Shown here piece after piece: positions 1-12,064 of a stretch of 64,000 bases of DNA. Position numbers and translations under genes: made by a program. This stretch comes from Mesocentrotus franciscanus (Eukaryota; Echinodermata; Echinoidea; Camarodonta; Strongylocentrotidae), in assembly GCA_037976565.1 (NCBI GenBank), contig CP137667.1, positions 31,920,459-31,984,458 of the forward strand, read 5' to 3'. Positions within the stretch are counted from its first letter, which is position 1. Each line of letters starts with the position of its first letter. The notes under the pieces were generated by a model, which searched no databases, had not been told where the DNA came from, and saw only the letters and a list, made by a program, of their open reading frames with translations.

Positions 1-145
1 ATTCTGATTGTATTTTTTGAAAATGGATGTTTAAAAATATATGACCAAATGAACATAGAAATGGCTTCTAAAACCTCTTGATCTTTCAGAAAAATCTAAT
101 TTCTATCCATGTTCATCCCATCATGGAAACTGATAACTTTAAACT

Positions 146-232
146 TTAAAGTCTGTCTGCACTATACTTGTAGCTACTTGCAACCTCTACATAGCAAACA
201 ATACCTACCAAACTAGTGCAGACAGGCTTTAA
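146..232. mobile_element. Short TTAA-flanked hairpin element, family 7
   Basis: 87 bp with arms AGTCTGTCTGCACTA and TAGTGCAGACAGGCT and TTAA at each end (146-149, 229-232). It may be a minimal MITE; the transcript would fold as a hairpin. Confidence 0.55.
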
Positions 233-1152
233 AATCCACCACCTTTTCATACCTTGAAAGAAAGTCTACAAGAACTATAGAATTATAATGTATAAATATT
301 TCAAAATATCCAAGACTGAGTTACAAAATTTTCAACTTCAATGGACCCACTTGAAATGTTTTTCAAAACATATCCATATTAATATTTTAGCTGTATTAGA
401 ATAAGCAATAGCTTGTGTTTCAAGAATATGATATCATGTTACATCACATGAGCTCATTACCCAACAATACGTGAAAAAATAATGCATAACCTTGCTATTT
501 ACAATATTTTGTTATAAATGGTGACAAAATCAGTAATGAGTCTTTAAAAATTCTTTTATATCATCATGAAGAATCAGAATGATGCATATATATTAAAATA
601 AGAAAAAAAGATAAAGTATTTGGGTTTGAGTCATTCACTTTCGTTTTCGTATTTTCATTCATTTTTAGAAATCTGTAATGTGTCTTTATTGAATATTTAT
701 TTTAAAATCATCAATATAAATTTCTTTCATAATCATACTCCATGTAGAATCAGGATGGAGTTAATTTATTCACACATGACTTTCTCTCAAAATAAGAAAA
801 AATATGAATGACTCAGGTAGGATGCAGTCTAGGAACTAGACTACCCAGTCCCACGCACATTTTCTGGTGTTTGCGTCATCGGCCGACGCAATTGAAGAAA
901 ACAAACACAGACTCTCGGAAAGTGAGGGGGAAATTAGGTTGGAAATGAGTGTGAGCGTCACCTGAACTTCACCTGACAAGTTATCACATGTTACGCTGTC
1001 ATAGAGGAACGAGGTGAGAATAGATTCTGTCTGAGAGATTCAATTTATATACCTCATTTAATATGTAAGGCAAATATCATCTGCTTATGATCTATCATTG
1101 ACGATCTGTAAAGGGGTCAATATTGAGTTGATGCCCTAATAGCCCTCAGATG
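233..1152. other. AT-rich spacer
   Basis: No gene or clear repeat seen; the 63-codon ORF at 620-811 has no recognisable features. Slightly GC-richer around 840-1000. Confidence 0.5.
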
Positions 1153-1326
1153 GGGAAATATGCTAAAGAAGTGAATTGTTATATGCTAAATAGGTGAATT
1201 GATGAATATGCTAAATAAGTGAATTGATGAATATGCTCAATATTAAAGTGAATTGATAAGTATGCTAAATAAGTGAATTGTTGAATATGCTAAAAAAGTG
1301 AATTGATGAATATGCTAAGTGAATTG
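1153..1326 (+). repeat. Minisatellite, about 27-bp units
   Basis: Seven imperfect copies of AATATGCTAAATAAGTGAAT-type sequence. Confidence 0.85.
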
Positions 1327-1941
1327 ATTGATGCCTCTTGCTTTAAAAAAATGAATTAAAATGTCCCTTTAATTAATGCATTGCATTCCTTTATCAATTT
1401 CTCAATGACTTTTGTTTCATATTACCATAAAATCTTTTACCGGTATACTGATTTCTCTCACTGCGGTTCTACTGAGACATAGCTAAATCTCCTCAGTAAT
1501 TTACCCTGCAAAATTTGCAGTTATCATTTCATCAGTGATAATTTAGAGATATATCCATGGGTATCATTTGAGGGCAGATGAAATTGTACAGATAATATCA
1601 ATGGAACAGAAGCGGGTTAAAGTCGAAAGAAGAAAAAAGTCAGTGGGAGAGAAAAACAAAAAATCTGTCCGGTCGGCAGGTTGAAATCACGCGTATCCCT
1701 CAAGATCTAATTAGAATCCATATCTTCTATCATATCTCATAAATGTCAGATATAATCAGTGTGATGTGACTGATCATGACCTGGGCTATTCCATTATGAG
1801 TGTAGGGATGACAGGTCAGTAGTTCAAGAGCATTCCCAAATGATACTCACAACTATATATGCCATGAATTTACCTGGTCAACTCAGAACAAAATAAGAGA
1901 TAAACATTTTGAAATGACCATTTTTTACAGAATTATTTCCC

Positions 1942-2333
1942 TTAAAGGTAAAGACCAGTTTTGGAAACGCCCCTCTCTCAAAAAAATGAAATGGAAGCTC
2001 TCCAATCATGTGAAAGAATATGTTTTGACTAATATGTGATGATACAAATTTTGCCGGGAAACCGCCTACTAATTGATATATTTGGTCAATTATTATATCT
2101 ATTGGGACCAAATAGATATCGCGCACGTGGTCGCGTAGTCCCATATACATCTTTCTGTGTACAGTGCTTGTAACTTTACCAAGACTGGGCCAAATTTCTT
2201 ATCATTTTGATGATTCCAGAACCTTGCAGTGCACACCAATACTTATATGCTAGATGATCAACCTTTTCTGATCGATTTCACAACGTTTCTTTAACAATGC
2301 AATCGCATGACCAGAACTGGTCTTTCTCTTTAA
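1942..2333 (+). mobile_element. TTAA-flanked MITE, family 2
   Basis: 392 bp with TTAA at both ends and inverted ends: AGGTAAAGACCAGTTTTGG at the left, CCAGAACTGGTCTTTCTCT at the right. The right half (2165-2333) recurs in inverse orientation at 43215-43377. Confidence 0.75.
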
Positions 2334-2524
2334 GTTTAGAAAATCTGGTTGATTGCCCTTTTATAAACGAAATTGCAATGTACATGAACTTGGATGATTA
2401 TGATACCATTTCTCTAGCATTTAGATAACCTTGATTACAAAAATTAATTTGCATCTTCTATGCCTACGGGAATTGTATTGTTAATGGAATAATTGCTGAA
2501 TAATGGCTGAATTGCATACTGAAC

Positions 2525-2990
2525 CATAAAGAGACAGAGAAAGAGAAAGAAAAAAATAAAGTAAAGAGGAAAGGAAAAGAGAAAGAAAGAGAGAGAAAAA
2601 CAGAGCAAGAGAAAGAGGGTTGGAGAGGGAAAAAGAGAGAGAGAGAGAGATAGAGGCGGGCAGACTAGATTAAGAGGGAGGAGGGAGACAGACAGGAAGG
2701 AGACTACGAGAGTGAAAGACCAACAGGAGAGGAAGAGAAGAAAAAACAGGAGGGAGGAGAAACAGACAGACAGGAGAGAAAGATGAAAGACAGACAGAAA
2801 GAGAAAAAAGAAACAGAGAGAGGAGGGACAGGCAGAGAAAAACATAAAGACAGAAAGATGAAGAGAGAGAATGAGAGACAGGGGAAGATGGAAACAGAGG
2901 GAGAGAGGGGTAGAGAGAGAGAGGTAGAGAGAGGGAGAGGGAGAGAGAGGGAGAGAGAGGGAGAGAGAGGGAGAAAAAGCGAGAAGAAAT
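2525..2990 (+). repeat. GA-rich simple-sequence tract
   Basis: Almost pure purine (GAGA, GGAGA, AAAGAGA). Six overlapping ORFs in both strands are low-complexity Ser/Leu/Phe or Arg/Glu strings and are not genes. Confidence 0.9.
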
Positions 2991-3074
2991 AAGACAGACC
3001 ACCCTGAGAATAAGATGAAGAAAAGAGATGAAGAAATTGCAGAGAAGGGTGCGGTAGGTCTATCCAGTCAGACC

Positions 3075-3121
3075 ACACCAGGCCAGGCCAAGCCAGGCCA
3101 GGTCAGGTCAGGCCAGCCGGT
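3075..3121 (+). repeat. Short CCAGG-type tandem
   Basis: GGCCAGGCCAAGCCAGGCC, then GGTCAGGTCAGGCC: imperfect 5/10-bp repeats, locally GC-rich. Confidence 0.7.
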
Positions 3122-3329
3122 CCGGGATGTGAGGCACTGGCTGATGAGGCCAGGGAAGTCAGGTCTGAAACCAACTCTGGGTTTCCCTTTGACTAACCAT
3201 TACTCAACGGACAACCAGGCATCATTACCATGGCGACGGGATGATTTACCTCCCAGAGCACCCCTGCAACATCCTACTTATTTTTCTGTGTTCTTTTATT
3301 TGTGGATGATTATTGGAATGTTCTTCTAA

Positions 3330-4150
3330 GGGCAGGACTGGGCTGGAAATGAGTATGAGCCTTCAAGCATCATCAGCAAATTTGTAATTATTAGTCAACA
3401 TCCATGATCAAGACACAAGGGTATAGGGGCCTACACAACCACACACATTATCATGACCACATTGTTCATCAATTTTCTTTTTTCCCCCAATTTAGTGCTC
3501 CGCAATAACTTTCTACACCGTGGTCCAGATTAACATTTCTAGTGGGGAAATTCTATAGAAATTAGAAGGAAATCTGATTATTATACCTTCCACACTTTAA
3601 TAGAATGCACTGTTATACATCTAGTATGAAGACTATTCCACCCTCCTCTCCCCTTGCCCTCCCCCAAAGCTTTGATCATTCTAAAATCTAAGGCTTGAGT
3701 CTGTTCATGGAAACAGAGACACATTATTACTAAATCTAACCTGTATGAACTGACACAACAGTTCATTCGAGAGTACAACAGGTTTATACAATTCATGAAG
3801 CATCCTCTCTCGAGAACTAACCCCTGGCATCCTACAATGGGGTGAGTAAGTGGACAGGAAAAGCGAGCAAGGAGCTATCAGCGCTAGAGGGACCTTCGCT
3901 TCACACCTTTCACTAATGAATGAGTAACATGTGTACAAGTAAACATACTGAAAACTTGGCACAAGACTTGACCCTGATCTGACCTTTCGTGGAAAAGCCG
4001 TTTTCATCACTCTCGTGTTCTGGGATGTCTGGTCAAAGACCTTGTGGATGCTCTTTATCTCTTGAAGTAGCTATCTAACTGAAAGCAATAATAGCCTCTT
4101 GAGAAAAAGAAGGCCTTGCATGAACTCTGTGCTTGTACTTAACATCTAAG
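3330..4150. other. Spacer
   Basis: No supported gene. Short minus-strand ORFs have no recognisable domain. Confidence 0.45.
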
Positions 4151-4151
4151 G

Positions 4152-4297
4152 AGGCGCGATGGCTCAGTGGTACAGCAGTGGTCTCGTAACCAGGAGGTCC
4201 CGGGTTCAAAAGCAAGTCGAACTCCTTACCCCCTGTACAAAAGAATTGCCATACTCTCACAGCTTTCAAGAAGTATCTGAAAACACATCTTTTCTAA
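4152..4297 (+). mobile_element. SINE: tRNA-like head joined to a LINE ORF2 3' tail
   Basis: Bases 4152-4210 look like a tRNA-derived RNA polymerase III promoter: A box TGGCTCAGTGG and B box GGTTCAAA, with an anticodon-like CTCGTAA loop. They cannot form a true acceptor stem. Directly after, 4225-4297 translates as NSLPPVQKN ... TAFKKYLKTHLF stop, the signature last residues of CR1/L2-type LINE ORF2. A tRNA head with a LINE-derived tail is the classic SINE layout; here the tail reaches into coding sequence. It could instead be two adjacent fossils. Confidence 0.6.
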
Positions 4298-4700
4298 TTT
4301 TTTTGAATATTCCTCTTTGAGATTAACGTAAGCTTCTTTTGACGATGTTCTATTTGTTTGTTTGTATGTAAGTATTTCTTGTTTATGCGCTTTGTATCTG
4401 AAGAAAAGGCACTTTTTACATCTAATATTATTAATATCATTATTCTGACTGCCAAAAGTACATTGACATACACAATGTACAAGAGCAATGCTATGCTTAC
4501 AATGAGGTACATCATCATGTCTTCAGGCAGGTGTATTGTAGATATGGAATCCACACTTGTAATTTTAGTGATATCACTCACTTGATATACATTTTGAGGA
4601 ACAAATACACACATATCAAAGATTGTATAGAAGTGAACTTGTATCGCCTCAAGCATCTAGTCTCCAACTACAAGCAAGCGCAGACTCACATTTGACACCT

Positions 4701-5991
4701 TTAAAGTGAAGGTTCATTGATTTTGAACTTGACTGAATTTGGTATCATTGCAATCGGAATATTACAATGAGTAAAACTACCGGTATCACATTTGTGTAAC
4801 TTGTAAATTCGGGCGAAAATTATAAAAGTTGATTAAACTTGACGAAATATCACCCCACTCGAGACCCGAAAACATCGTAAGTCAGCTGATTTTTGAGTGA
4901 CGTAGCAAAATGAACAATGAGTACAATGGGCCGCTCAGCTGAAATGTTGGCGACGGTGCGCGATGCAGTTTGCGTGCAATTCACATATATTGCATTGACT
5001 ATTGAGGACCGTACCCATTCATACCCAACGTTGTTTACCTTCATCAAAGTCACCCTGGAAATATCGATATGGACGAAAACATACTTGATTTGAGTTTTGA
5101 GGAGATAGAAGAAGGAAGTACCTTTGGTTCTTAATCTTAGCTCTAAGTCTAATCAATTTTATAACTCCCAAATACGTTGATGTAGCGTTCACGTTCAGGT
5201 ATACCGTATATAGCGTAGGCCTGTCTGTGCAGTATTTACGCGTATACGTACGTACAACCTGCCTGCGTCCAGCGCAGCTTGCTTGCCAGCATATCACAGC
5301 CAGCCGGCCCGGCGCTTGAGCTAGCTGTGAATCGCGAACCGGACTGATCTAAGTCTTCTCTCGACTTCCACTTTCCCCATTTATCTATCAAAAATCTAAA
5401 CTAATCGGCCTAATCAGACATTTTGTAATGAATATCTGGACAATTATATATGTAAATTTGTCGCCTATTTTGCTCCAGAAGAGTCGTTAGGTCAGCATGC
5501 AAAATGTCCTGGGCACTCCCAGATCCGACACATACACGCTGAGCTGCCCTCAGAATATGTGATTATTTTCCTGATTTTTATGCTCAAATGTGACGGTAAA
5601 TAACATAAAAATCGAATACACATTTGTAGAAAGTATTATTTATTCAGTGTATCTCATTCAAAGTGCCTAAAATAAAGGAAATATCACCACTGGCGGTAAA
5701 TATACAAACAACGTTAACCCATATCTAAAAATTGCAATGGGTATCCAACATTGTCCTGAATGTGTGATTGTAGGTTGTTCATAATGTGACGTCATTTTAT
5801 CGCATGTAAATAACGCCGTCATTTCACTTTGTGAGTGGGTTTTGGAAAGGGTATCAAAATTGCATTTAATTTTAATATTCCTCACAATATTGAGGGCTTA
5901 AAAAGTACTTTAGTCATTTTGTTAATGTTCTCAGCAATCTGTAGAGGTGTGACTTGCCTTTTTTCCAAATTTCAATGAACCTTCACTTTAA
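4701..5991 (+). mobile_element. TTAA-flanked element, family 3 (1.29 kb)
   Basis: TTAA-AGTGAAGGTTCATTGA at the left and TCAATGAACCTTCACT-TTAA at the right form a perfect inverted repeat of about 20 bp. The inside has no transposase-like frame. It includes a GC-richer patch (5215-5340) and a TGACGTCA palindrome at 5787. It is the largest TTAA element in the window and would be the first place to look for relics of an autonomous parent. Confidence 0.75.
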
Positions 5992-6125
5992 TACAATGTC
6001 AAGTGAACATGCATGAGGCCTATATAGGCCAGGTAAAATTGGTCCCTAGTATTTCATCCAGGACTTGTAAAAGGGAGAGGGGATGGGGGGGGGGGCACTA
6101 TTCAGAAAACTGAAAAGCAAAAGAA

Positions 6126-7548
6126 ACAAGGGAAACGCTCTCAGCGGTCTCGCCTGCATTATGCAATTCGATATGATGAAAAATTGAGGTTGGGACATTA
6201 TTTAGAGGCAGGGTGGCCCATTAGCAGGCCCCCCAAAATGAAATCCTCTGAATATAATCAGCATTTTGAAGTGAATATTGACTAAGAATCATCAAAAGAA
6301 TTATTTTCTATTATTTGTACCAAGATTGATAACTTTAATGAAATATGAACAAATAACAAAAATTGATTTATTAATTCTCATATTAAAGGTACTACATGTA
6401 TGTCCTATTTGCAAGCCAAAAAAAAAAGAAAAGGTTAAATTCCAACGGCATTTGAAAGACGATACTAATTTAGAACTTCCCTAAAAAAAAGGGGGCTTGA
6501 AAATGTTTTTAAGTGGGAAAATAACGACTATTAGTTGTCGAATCGACTTAGGAGCTATAGAGCCAGTTAGTAATAGTCTGATTTTTCAGACCATTGTACC
6601 GAATGGTCATACGTTTTATGCTGCGTAAAGATTCAATCAGTTTAATTTTGGCCATTACAAGAAGTGGGTTATTGATGTAGACAAATGCTCATGTACACCC
6701 TTTACAGCTCATTTTATATATGTTATTACCAAAAGCCAGTCAGTCACTCAATATTGTCTGACAGTGAAGTCCAGCAAGTAAACAGGTTTCCTTGCATAAT
6801 TTGAATATAGGACACTGCTAACGTTTAAATTTCACAGATAGGACATATATGACATATTCATAATTCCTGCAAAGTTCTACAGAATTTGATGTTGGCTGCA
6901 AAAGGGATGTAGTATCTTTAAGTTGTGAAAACAAATCCAAGTCTACTGACCTAAAATGACCTTTGACCTTGATTTTGTGACCTGGAATTTGTGACATATG
7001 ATTTGTGATACTTTATTACCCTTGGGTACAAGTTTCATGGAATTTGAGCAAACACTTTTGAAATTATGCTAAAATTCAATATCTTGATGTTGATGCCACA
7101 ACAAAGTCTACGTATGCAGACCTGAAATGACATTTGACCCTGACTTTGTCACCTAAAAGATTAATCACATGACTGGTGATACTTCATAACCATTATGTTC
7201 AAGTTTCATGGAATAGGAATGTATACTTTCAAAATTATGACAACAATTCAAAATCTTAACCTGATGCCACAACATAGTCTAAGTTTGTTGACCTAAAATG
7301 ACCTTTGACCTTGACTTTGTGACCTGAAATTCTCCTTACATGATTGGGGATACTTGATAACCCTTTGGTCCAAGTTTCATTGAATAAGAACTCATACTTT
7401 AAAAATTATATTAAAAATTCAAAAACTAGACCTTGGTTAAGTTTTTGATGTTTACGCAGACGCAGACGCAGCCCCCGTCGCCGCCGTTGCCGCCACCGGA
7501 AAAGCGGCGCCTATGTCTTGCTTTTTGCTACGCAGGCGAGACAAAAAC
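6126..7548 (+). mobile_element. Large non-autonomous element with tandem core, copy A
   Basis: It begins GGAAACGCTCTCAGCGGTCT and ends AAGCGGCGCC...CTACGCAGGCGAGACAAAAA. The motif GTCTCGCCTGC near the left end and its complement GCAGGCGAGAC at the right end are subterminal inverted repeats. The core is a tandem of about 170-190-bp units (6955, 7130, 7300) with CCACAACATAGTCTAAG and TGACCTTTGACCTTGA, then a GCCGCCGCC-like tract. The design (short inverted ends around satellite-like core units) resembles pearl/HINE elements described in bivalves and other marine animals; that link is inference. It is split by a TTAA element (6383-6921). No coding capacity. Confidence 0.7.
6383..6921 (+). mobile_element. 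TTAA-flanked MITE, family 1, copy 1
   Basis: It starts TTAA-AGGTACTACATG and ends AGTATCT-TTAA, with inverted ends TACT...TTTGCA and TGCAAAAGGGA. It sits inside the tandem-core element at 6126, and comparison with the copy at 28217 shows an empty site CATATTTAAGTTGTG, so TTAA was duplicated on insertion. The internal frame that is open in the other two copies is broken here by a stop (GCTGCGTAAAG). Confidence 0.8.
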
Positions 7549-8960
7549 AGAATGTTCATATTTTCATATTTTCATTTTTTGAGGTGGATTTGTATTTCTA
7601 AAACTTCTAGGGGTTCTGAGATATGCCACATGGGCAGGGTTCCACACTAATTTTGGGGGGAGGGGTTTCAAATGGGGGTGGGAGGGGACACAGGACACCC
7701 CCCCCCCCCACTCCATACCCACCAGTGCACTACCATTGAAAATAGCAAATCCTGCAACCAAGAAAGTACAAATCTTATATAAAGAGATGACGTGTACTAC
7801 AAAATTGAAGCACTCCTACATTATCAATTTTCAGGGTCTGTATCTACAGACTATTAATGTAAGAACCTATGATCACATGTACATGTACACTGTATGTATG
7901 AAAATGTTTTAATCCTGTGTTCATTACTGGTCAAGCATAAAATCAAGAATCACCCAGGATTTCTGCTTTTCTCATGATGTCAGAAATTGCTTTCAAATCT
8001 ATCGAGGCATTCTTCCACATTTTGGCACCTTTAAGTATACAAAGACATGGGTGCAGCATGTGAGCTATTACCAGACAATGCCTAATAAAGGAGATTTGGC
8101 TTTAGAAATTATTTGACTTTGAGAGAAATTGGGGGAAAAGTCAATAGCGTGAGCTGGCACAATCAAGAGGAATCTAAATTCTGCAAGATTCATGGAACAC
8201 CAAGTGCTCGAGGTACATAAGGACTGAAGGCAATTTGTCAATGGAGGGACAGAAGTGACTTCTGCGATCTTCCGAGTAACCCCTGTAATTTCACTCTGTG
8301 AGGGCATGCAATTTCCTTCCTTGGGGCAACTTATTCTAGAAGGTCAAAGTTAAAAGAGCCATCCCCCCATGACAAAAAAATAGTATCATATACTATAGAT
8401 CACTCTGGTTAGTGGGCAGTTTTCATACATGGTACAGTTGCGAGAGGGGGGGGGGGTGTTTGTCAGAGGAGGGCAGTTGCCAGGGGGGGGGGTACAATCC
8501 TTATTTATTGAAAAGAAAAAAACATTTAATTTCTTGCAAAAAGCCTCTTGGAACCTAAAACTGAGAAAATCTTGAGAAAGAGACAGTACAATGGATAATT
8601 TCTTCACTTGGCAATGACTTCAAGAATCATGATAAAAGTGAAATAATCTTATCGACAGGATCCTGAAACTTTTACCTGATTCCTGGGGAAGGTTTCCCTG
8701 GATCGAATGTTGAATACAAACAAATTGCTCATCACATTCAAGTACAGATAGGAGGACCTGACAACATGAAGCAGATACCTTGGAATGTTACTATGACAGG
8801 AAAAGTACAGAGCATTGTTTAAAGCACATCTGGCACAAGAAATTATGTCATGAAACAGATGTTTGAATATTTCTTGAAACTTTGAATGTTTAACATGGGA
8901 AGAAAACTAAAGAACATTAAGGGCATTAAAATGTGGCTGCTGTAATAAAAATCAATGCTT
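7549..8960. other. Spacer with G/C homopolymers
   Basis: C-run at 7700 and G-runs at 8447 and 8482; nothing else supported. The sequence at 8985-9060 has a weak C-x2-C/H pattern that may belong to the zinc-finger fossils. Confidence 0.4.
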
Positions 8961-9177
8961 TTTGTGCTACAAGATTTTTGAGCAGTTGTCAGAAATGAAC
9001 TCCAAGAGAATGGAAAGAGTTGTATCATGTGTCAGATTTGTATCATTCCTGGATTCGTTAGAAAACATATTTCATTGGAATATGCTTTCAAATGACAATT
9101 ATACCTTTTTAAAGAAAGTATACAGCCTCCAATATCTCAAGAAAGTATATCCAATGAACTGATGTATAATTCCATGA

Positions 9178-9655
9178 ATCCAATATTTACTCATTTCAGA
9201 CCCTAAAACACTTAAGAGGACACATAAAGATGCATCCAAAAAAGTAATTTTTCTTCAGAAAAATCAATGATAAAGTATATTATTTTACATCTCACTGCAC
9301 TTTAATACAAGACCTTCAAATACAGAAGTACATATAAATTCCAAGGACAGAATACTGGAGGGCACTTTGAGATGCATCCAAAATAAAGATACCCATGAAA
9401 ATCCATGATCGAAAGTTATTTTCCTCATATTATTACTGAACTTGCAAGAACTCAAACTGCAGAGGAACAAACATATTCCTAGGACAGCACAGATGAGGGC
9501 ACATTCAGATCCATCCCAAATGACGATATCCACAGAAGCTCATGATCAAAAAGTTATTTTCCTCAGACATTGTTGTACCTGCAAGAACTCAAACTGCAGA
9601 AGAACAAACATATTCCTTGGACAGCACATTTAGATCCATCAAAAATAGGGATGCC
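9178..9655 (+). pseudogene. Tandem array of four decayed C2H2 zinc-finger end units
   Basis: Four diverged units of about 130-145 bp each end in the same pattern: His-x3-His, Pro-Lys, then a stop. Unit 1 reads YSFQTLKHLRGHIKMHPKK and stops; it matches the C2H2 half-finger spacing F-x5-L-x2-H-x3-H exactly, but the cysteine pair is missing. Unit 2 reads FQGQNTGGHFEMHPK stop, unit 3 GHIQIHPK stop, and unit 4 HI-stop-IHQK stop. Units 3 and 4 keep two cysteines (CKNSNCR) ahead of a degenerate finger. Each unit carries a copied acceptor-like CAG and a copied downstream block (AATCCATGATCAAAAA type). C2H2 fingers bind DNA or RNA in functional proteins; here no unit is complete. It is best read as duplicated last-exon remains of a zinc-finger gene or of a transposon-captured finger. 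Confidence 0.4.
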
Positions 9656-9729
9656 CAGGATAATCCATGATCAAAAATATTATTTTGTACAAGTTTCCTT
9701 GTAAAGAATCTTGAACAGAACTATAAAAA

Positions 9730-10018
9730 TCACAATAATAGTGGGTTCTTGTATACCGCTCATGTCTGTCACACTTGACACTCCTGGCGCTCCATTATTA
9801 TTACTCTGGCTTCAGTACGGCTGCCATTACTGCACTAGAGCATTGTAAGGAATTCATTCCTGCCCGGTATCCATTTACATCACCTGGGTGGAGTGTGGCA
9901 AATGAAGATTAGTGTCTTGCCAAAGGACATTAGTACAAGCTACAACAGGGATTTGAACCCTGTACTTTGTGGTTCACAGTCCGAGAGACTTATCCACTGG
10001 ACCACAACACCTCTACAA
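9730..10018 (-). mobile_element. tRNA-derived SINE, copy 1
   Basis: Read on the minus strand, the head at 10018-9945 has a perfect pol III A box (TGGTCCAGTGG) and B box (GGTTCAAATCC). The body (TTTGCCACACTCCACCCAGG) and the tail toward 9730 are shared with the copies at 25845 and 63230. No TSD was resolved. Confidence 0.75.
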
Positions 10019-10396
10019 ATTACTTATCATAATACTAAGGTAGGACAACGCGAGGAGAACATGGAAACTTTATAATAAAACCAATACAGGAAGAGCACTG
10101 TACTTACAAGACCTCCAAAAATATTGACGTATTCCTCGACATTTTCCACTGGTCGTATGAACTTATCTAACGATTAAGCTTCATGAACTTCACAGGTGAT
10201 AAGAGCACTTCAGCATGAAATCGTATTTTGACACATTCGAGCATGAAATCACATTTTGACACAAGTCATAGGTACCCATCCATCTGCAACAAGCTTAGTT
10301 GACTTTGGTACACACTGAATTAAAAGGTGATACTGGTATATAATCTCGCACTAAGCCGCTTATAATCTGTTCAGGCTCAAGGAAATTCATACAAAA

Positions 10397-10490
10397 CATG
10401 TATAAAGAAACGTATAAAGAATCGTATAAAGAAACGTATAAAGAATCGTACAGTATAAAGAAACGTAAAAAGAAACGTATAAAGGATCGT
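10397..10490 (+). repeat. 12-mer tandem CGTATAAAGAAA/T
   Basis: About seven units alternating CGTATAAAGAAT and CGTATAAAGAAA. The same word occurs inside the elements at 12065 and 40379 and at 49960, so it probably derives from element DNA. Confidence 0.75.
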
Positions 10491-10696
10491 TGTATGGTGA
10501 AAGGAGTGTACACACTGGCTCACAACATCAGGTAGAGAAACGTTATATAAAGAAGCTAGTTTGGAAGAGATCAGTTGACATGACAGCTAGCCAATCATCA
10601 ATGGGCACTCAAGATAAGCCAGTTATACGTTCTTTTGTATGATACGAGGTTCAGACTAGAACATCTAGCACCTTGATTGTTTATTGAATTTTCATT

Positions 10697-11486
10697 CAAA
10701 ATGAAGCTCAAACATCCTTTCCTTATACATTTCATCATATGACACTCAGACTAGACAAAATCAATTACATGTACTAATCTTTAATATAACTATACGCTTA
10801 GCTATACAATCATTCAAAATGAAGCTCAAACATGCATTTTGTCAAACATCCTTTCCTTATACATTTCATCATATATGACACTCAGACTAGACAAAATCAA
10901 TTACATGTACTAATCTTTAATATAACTATACGCTTAGCTATACAATCATTCAAAATGAAGCTCAAACATGCATTTTGTCAAACATCCTTTCCTTATACAT
11001 TTCATCATATATGACACTCAGACTAGACAAAATCAATTACATGTACTAATCTTTAATATAACTATACGCTTAGCTATACAATCATTCAAAATGAAGCTCA
11101 AACATGCATTTTGTCAAACATCCTTTCCTTATACATTTCATCATATATGACACTCAGACTAGACAAAATCAATTACATGTACTAATCTTTAATATAACTA
11201 TACGCTTAGCTATACAATCATTCAAAATGAAGCTCAAACATGCATTTTGTCAAACATCCTTTCCTTATACATTTCATCATATGACACTCAGACTAGACAA
11301 AATCAATTACATGTACTAATCTTTAATATAACTATACGCTTAGCTATACAATCATTCAAAATGAAGCTCAAACATGCATTTTGTCAAACATCCTTTCCTT
11401 ATACATTTCATCATATGACACTCAGACTAGACAAAATCAATTACATGTACTAATCTTTAATATAACTATATGCTTAGCTATACAAT
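10697..11486 (+). repeat. Satellite of 136-bp units (about six copies)
   Basis: Units beginning ATGAAGCTCAAACATGCAT recur at about 10818, 10954, 11090, 11226 and 11360, preceded by a shorter first unit. They are nearly identical; the one difference is ATATATGAC versus ATATGAC. The low divergence implies recent expansion or ongoing homogenisation. The 60-71-codon ORFs repeat with it and are artefacts. Confidence 0.9.
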
Positions 11487-12064
11487 GAATTTGGTTGTCT
11501 GAACGGGGGTAACAAGGTGAAAACAAAGTTACTCAAAATAAGACCAGGTAGACTGCTTCAATATGAATGCATTGGACATTTACATTAAACAGTTGACAAA
11601 GATTATGGAAAATGACAGGGTTTGATGTTTAGCACAACAAGGGAAACACTCTCGGCGGTCTCGTCTGCAATACGCAATTCGTTATGATGAAAAACTGAGG
11701 TTGGGACATTATTTATAGGCAGGGTGGCCCATTAGCAGGCCCCCTAAAATGAAATTCTTTGAATATAATCATCATTTTTGAGTGAATATTGACAAAGAAT
11801 CATCAGAATAATTATTTACTATTATTTGTACCAAGATTGATATTTTTCATGAAATATGAACAAATAACAAAAATTGAATTATTAATTCTCATATTTAGTT
11901 GTGAAAACATAATCCAAGTCTACTGACCATGACTTTGTGATCTGGAATTTGTGTTAATGATTTGTGATACCTGATGACCTTTGGGTACAAGTTTCATGGA
12001 ATAGGAATGTATACTTTCAAAATTATGATAACAATTCAAAATCTTAGCCCGATGCCACAACAAT

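Noticed and set aside
2444..3078. Several ORFs of 69-133 codons on both strands
   Set aside because: Read-through of a GA microsatellite; Ser/Leu/Phe or Arg/Glu low complexity, overlapping in several frames.
3015..3329. 104-codon plus-strand ORF
   Set aside because: Starts in the GA tract and crosses the CCAGG repeat; no domain or splice context.
4152..4225. Possible tRNA gene
   Set aside because: A and B boxes are present but the acceptor and T stems do not close; better explained as a SINE head.
8655..8710. Micro-exon between CAG and GTAAAAG on the minus strand
   Set aside because: Twenty-two bases without supporting context.
10697..11486. CRISPR-like array
   Set aside because: Whole 136-bp units are near identical with no distinct spacers, and the DNA is clearly eukaryotic.
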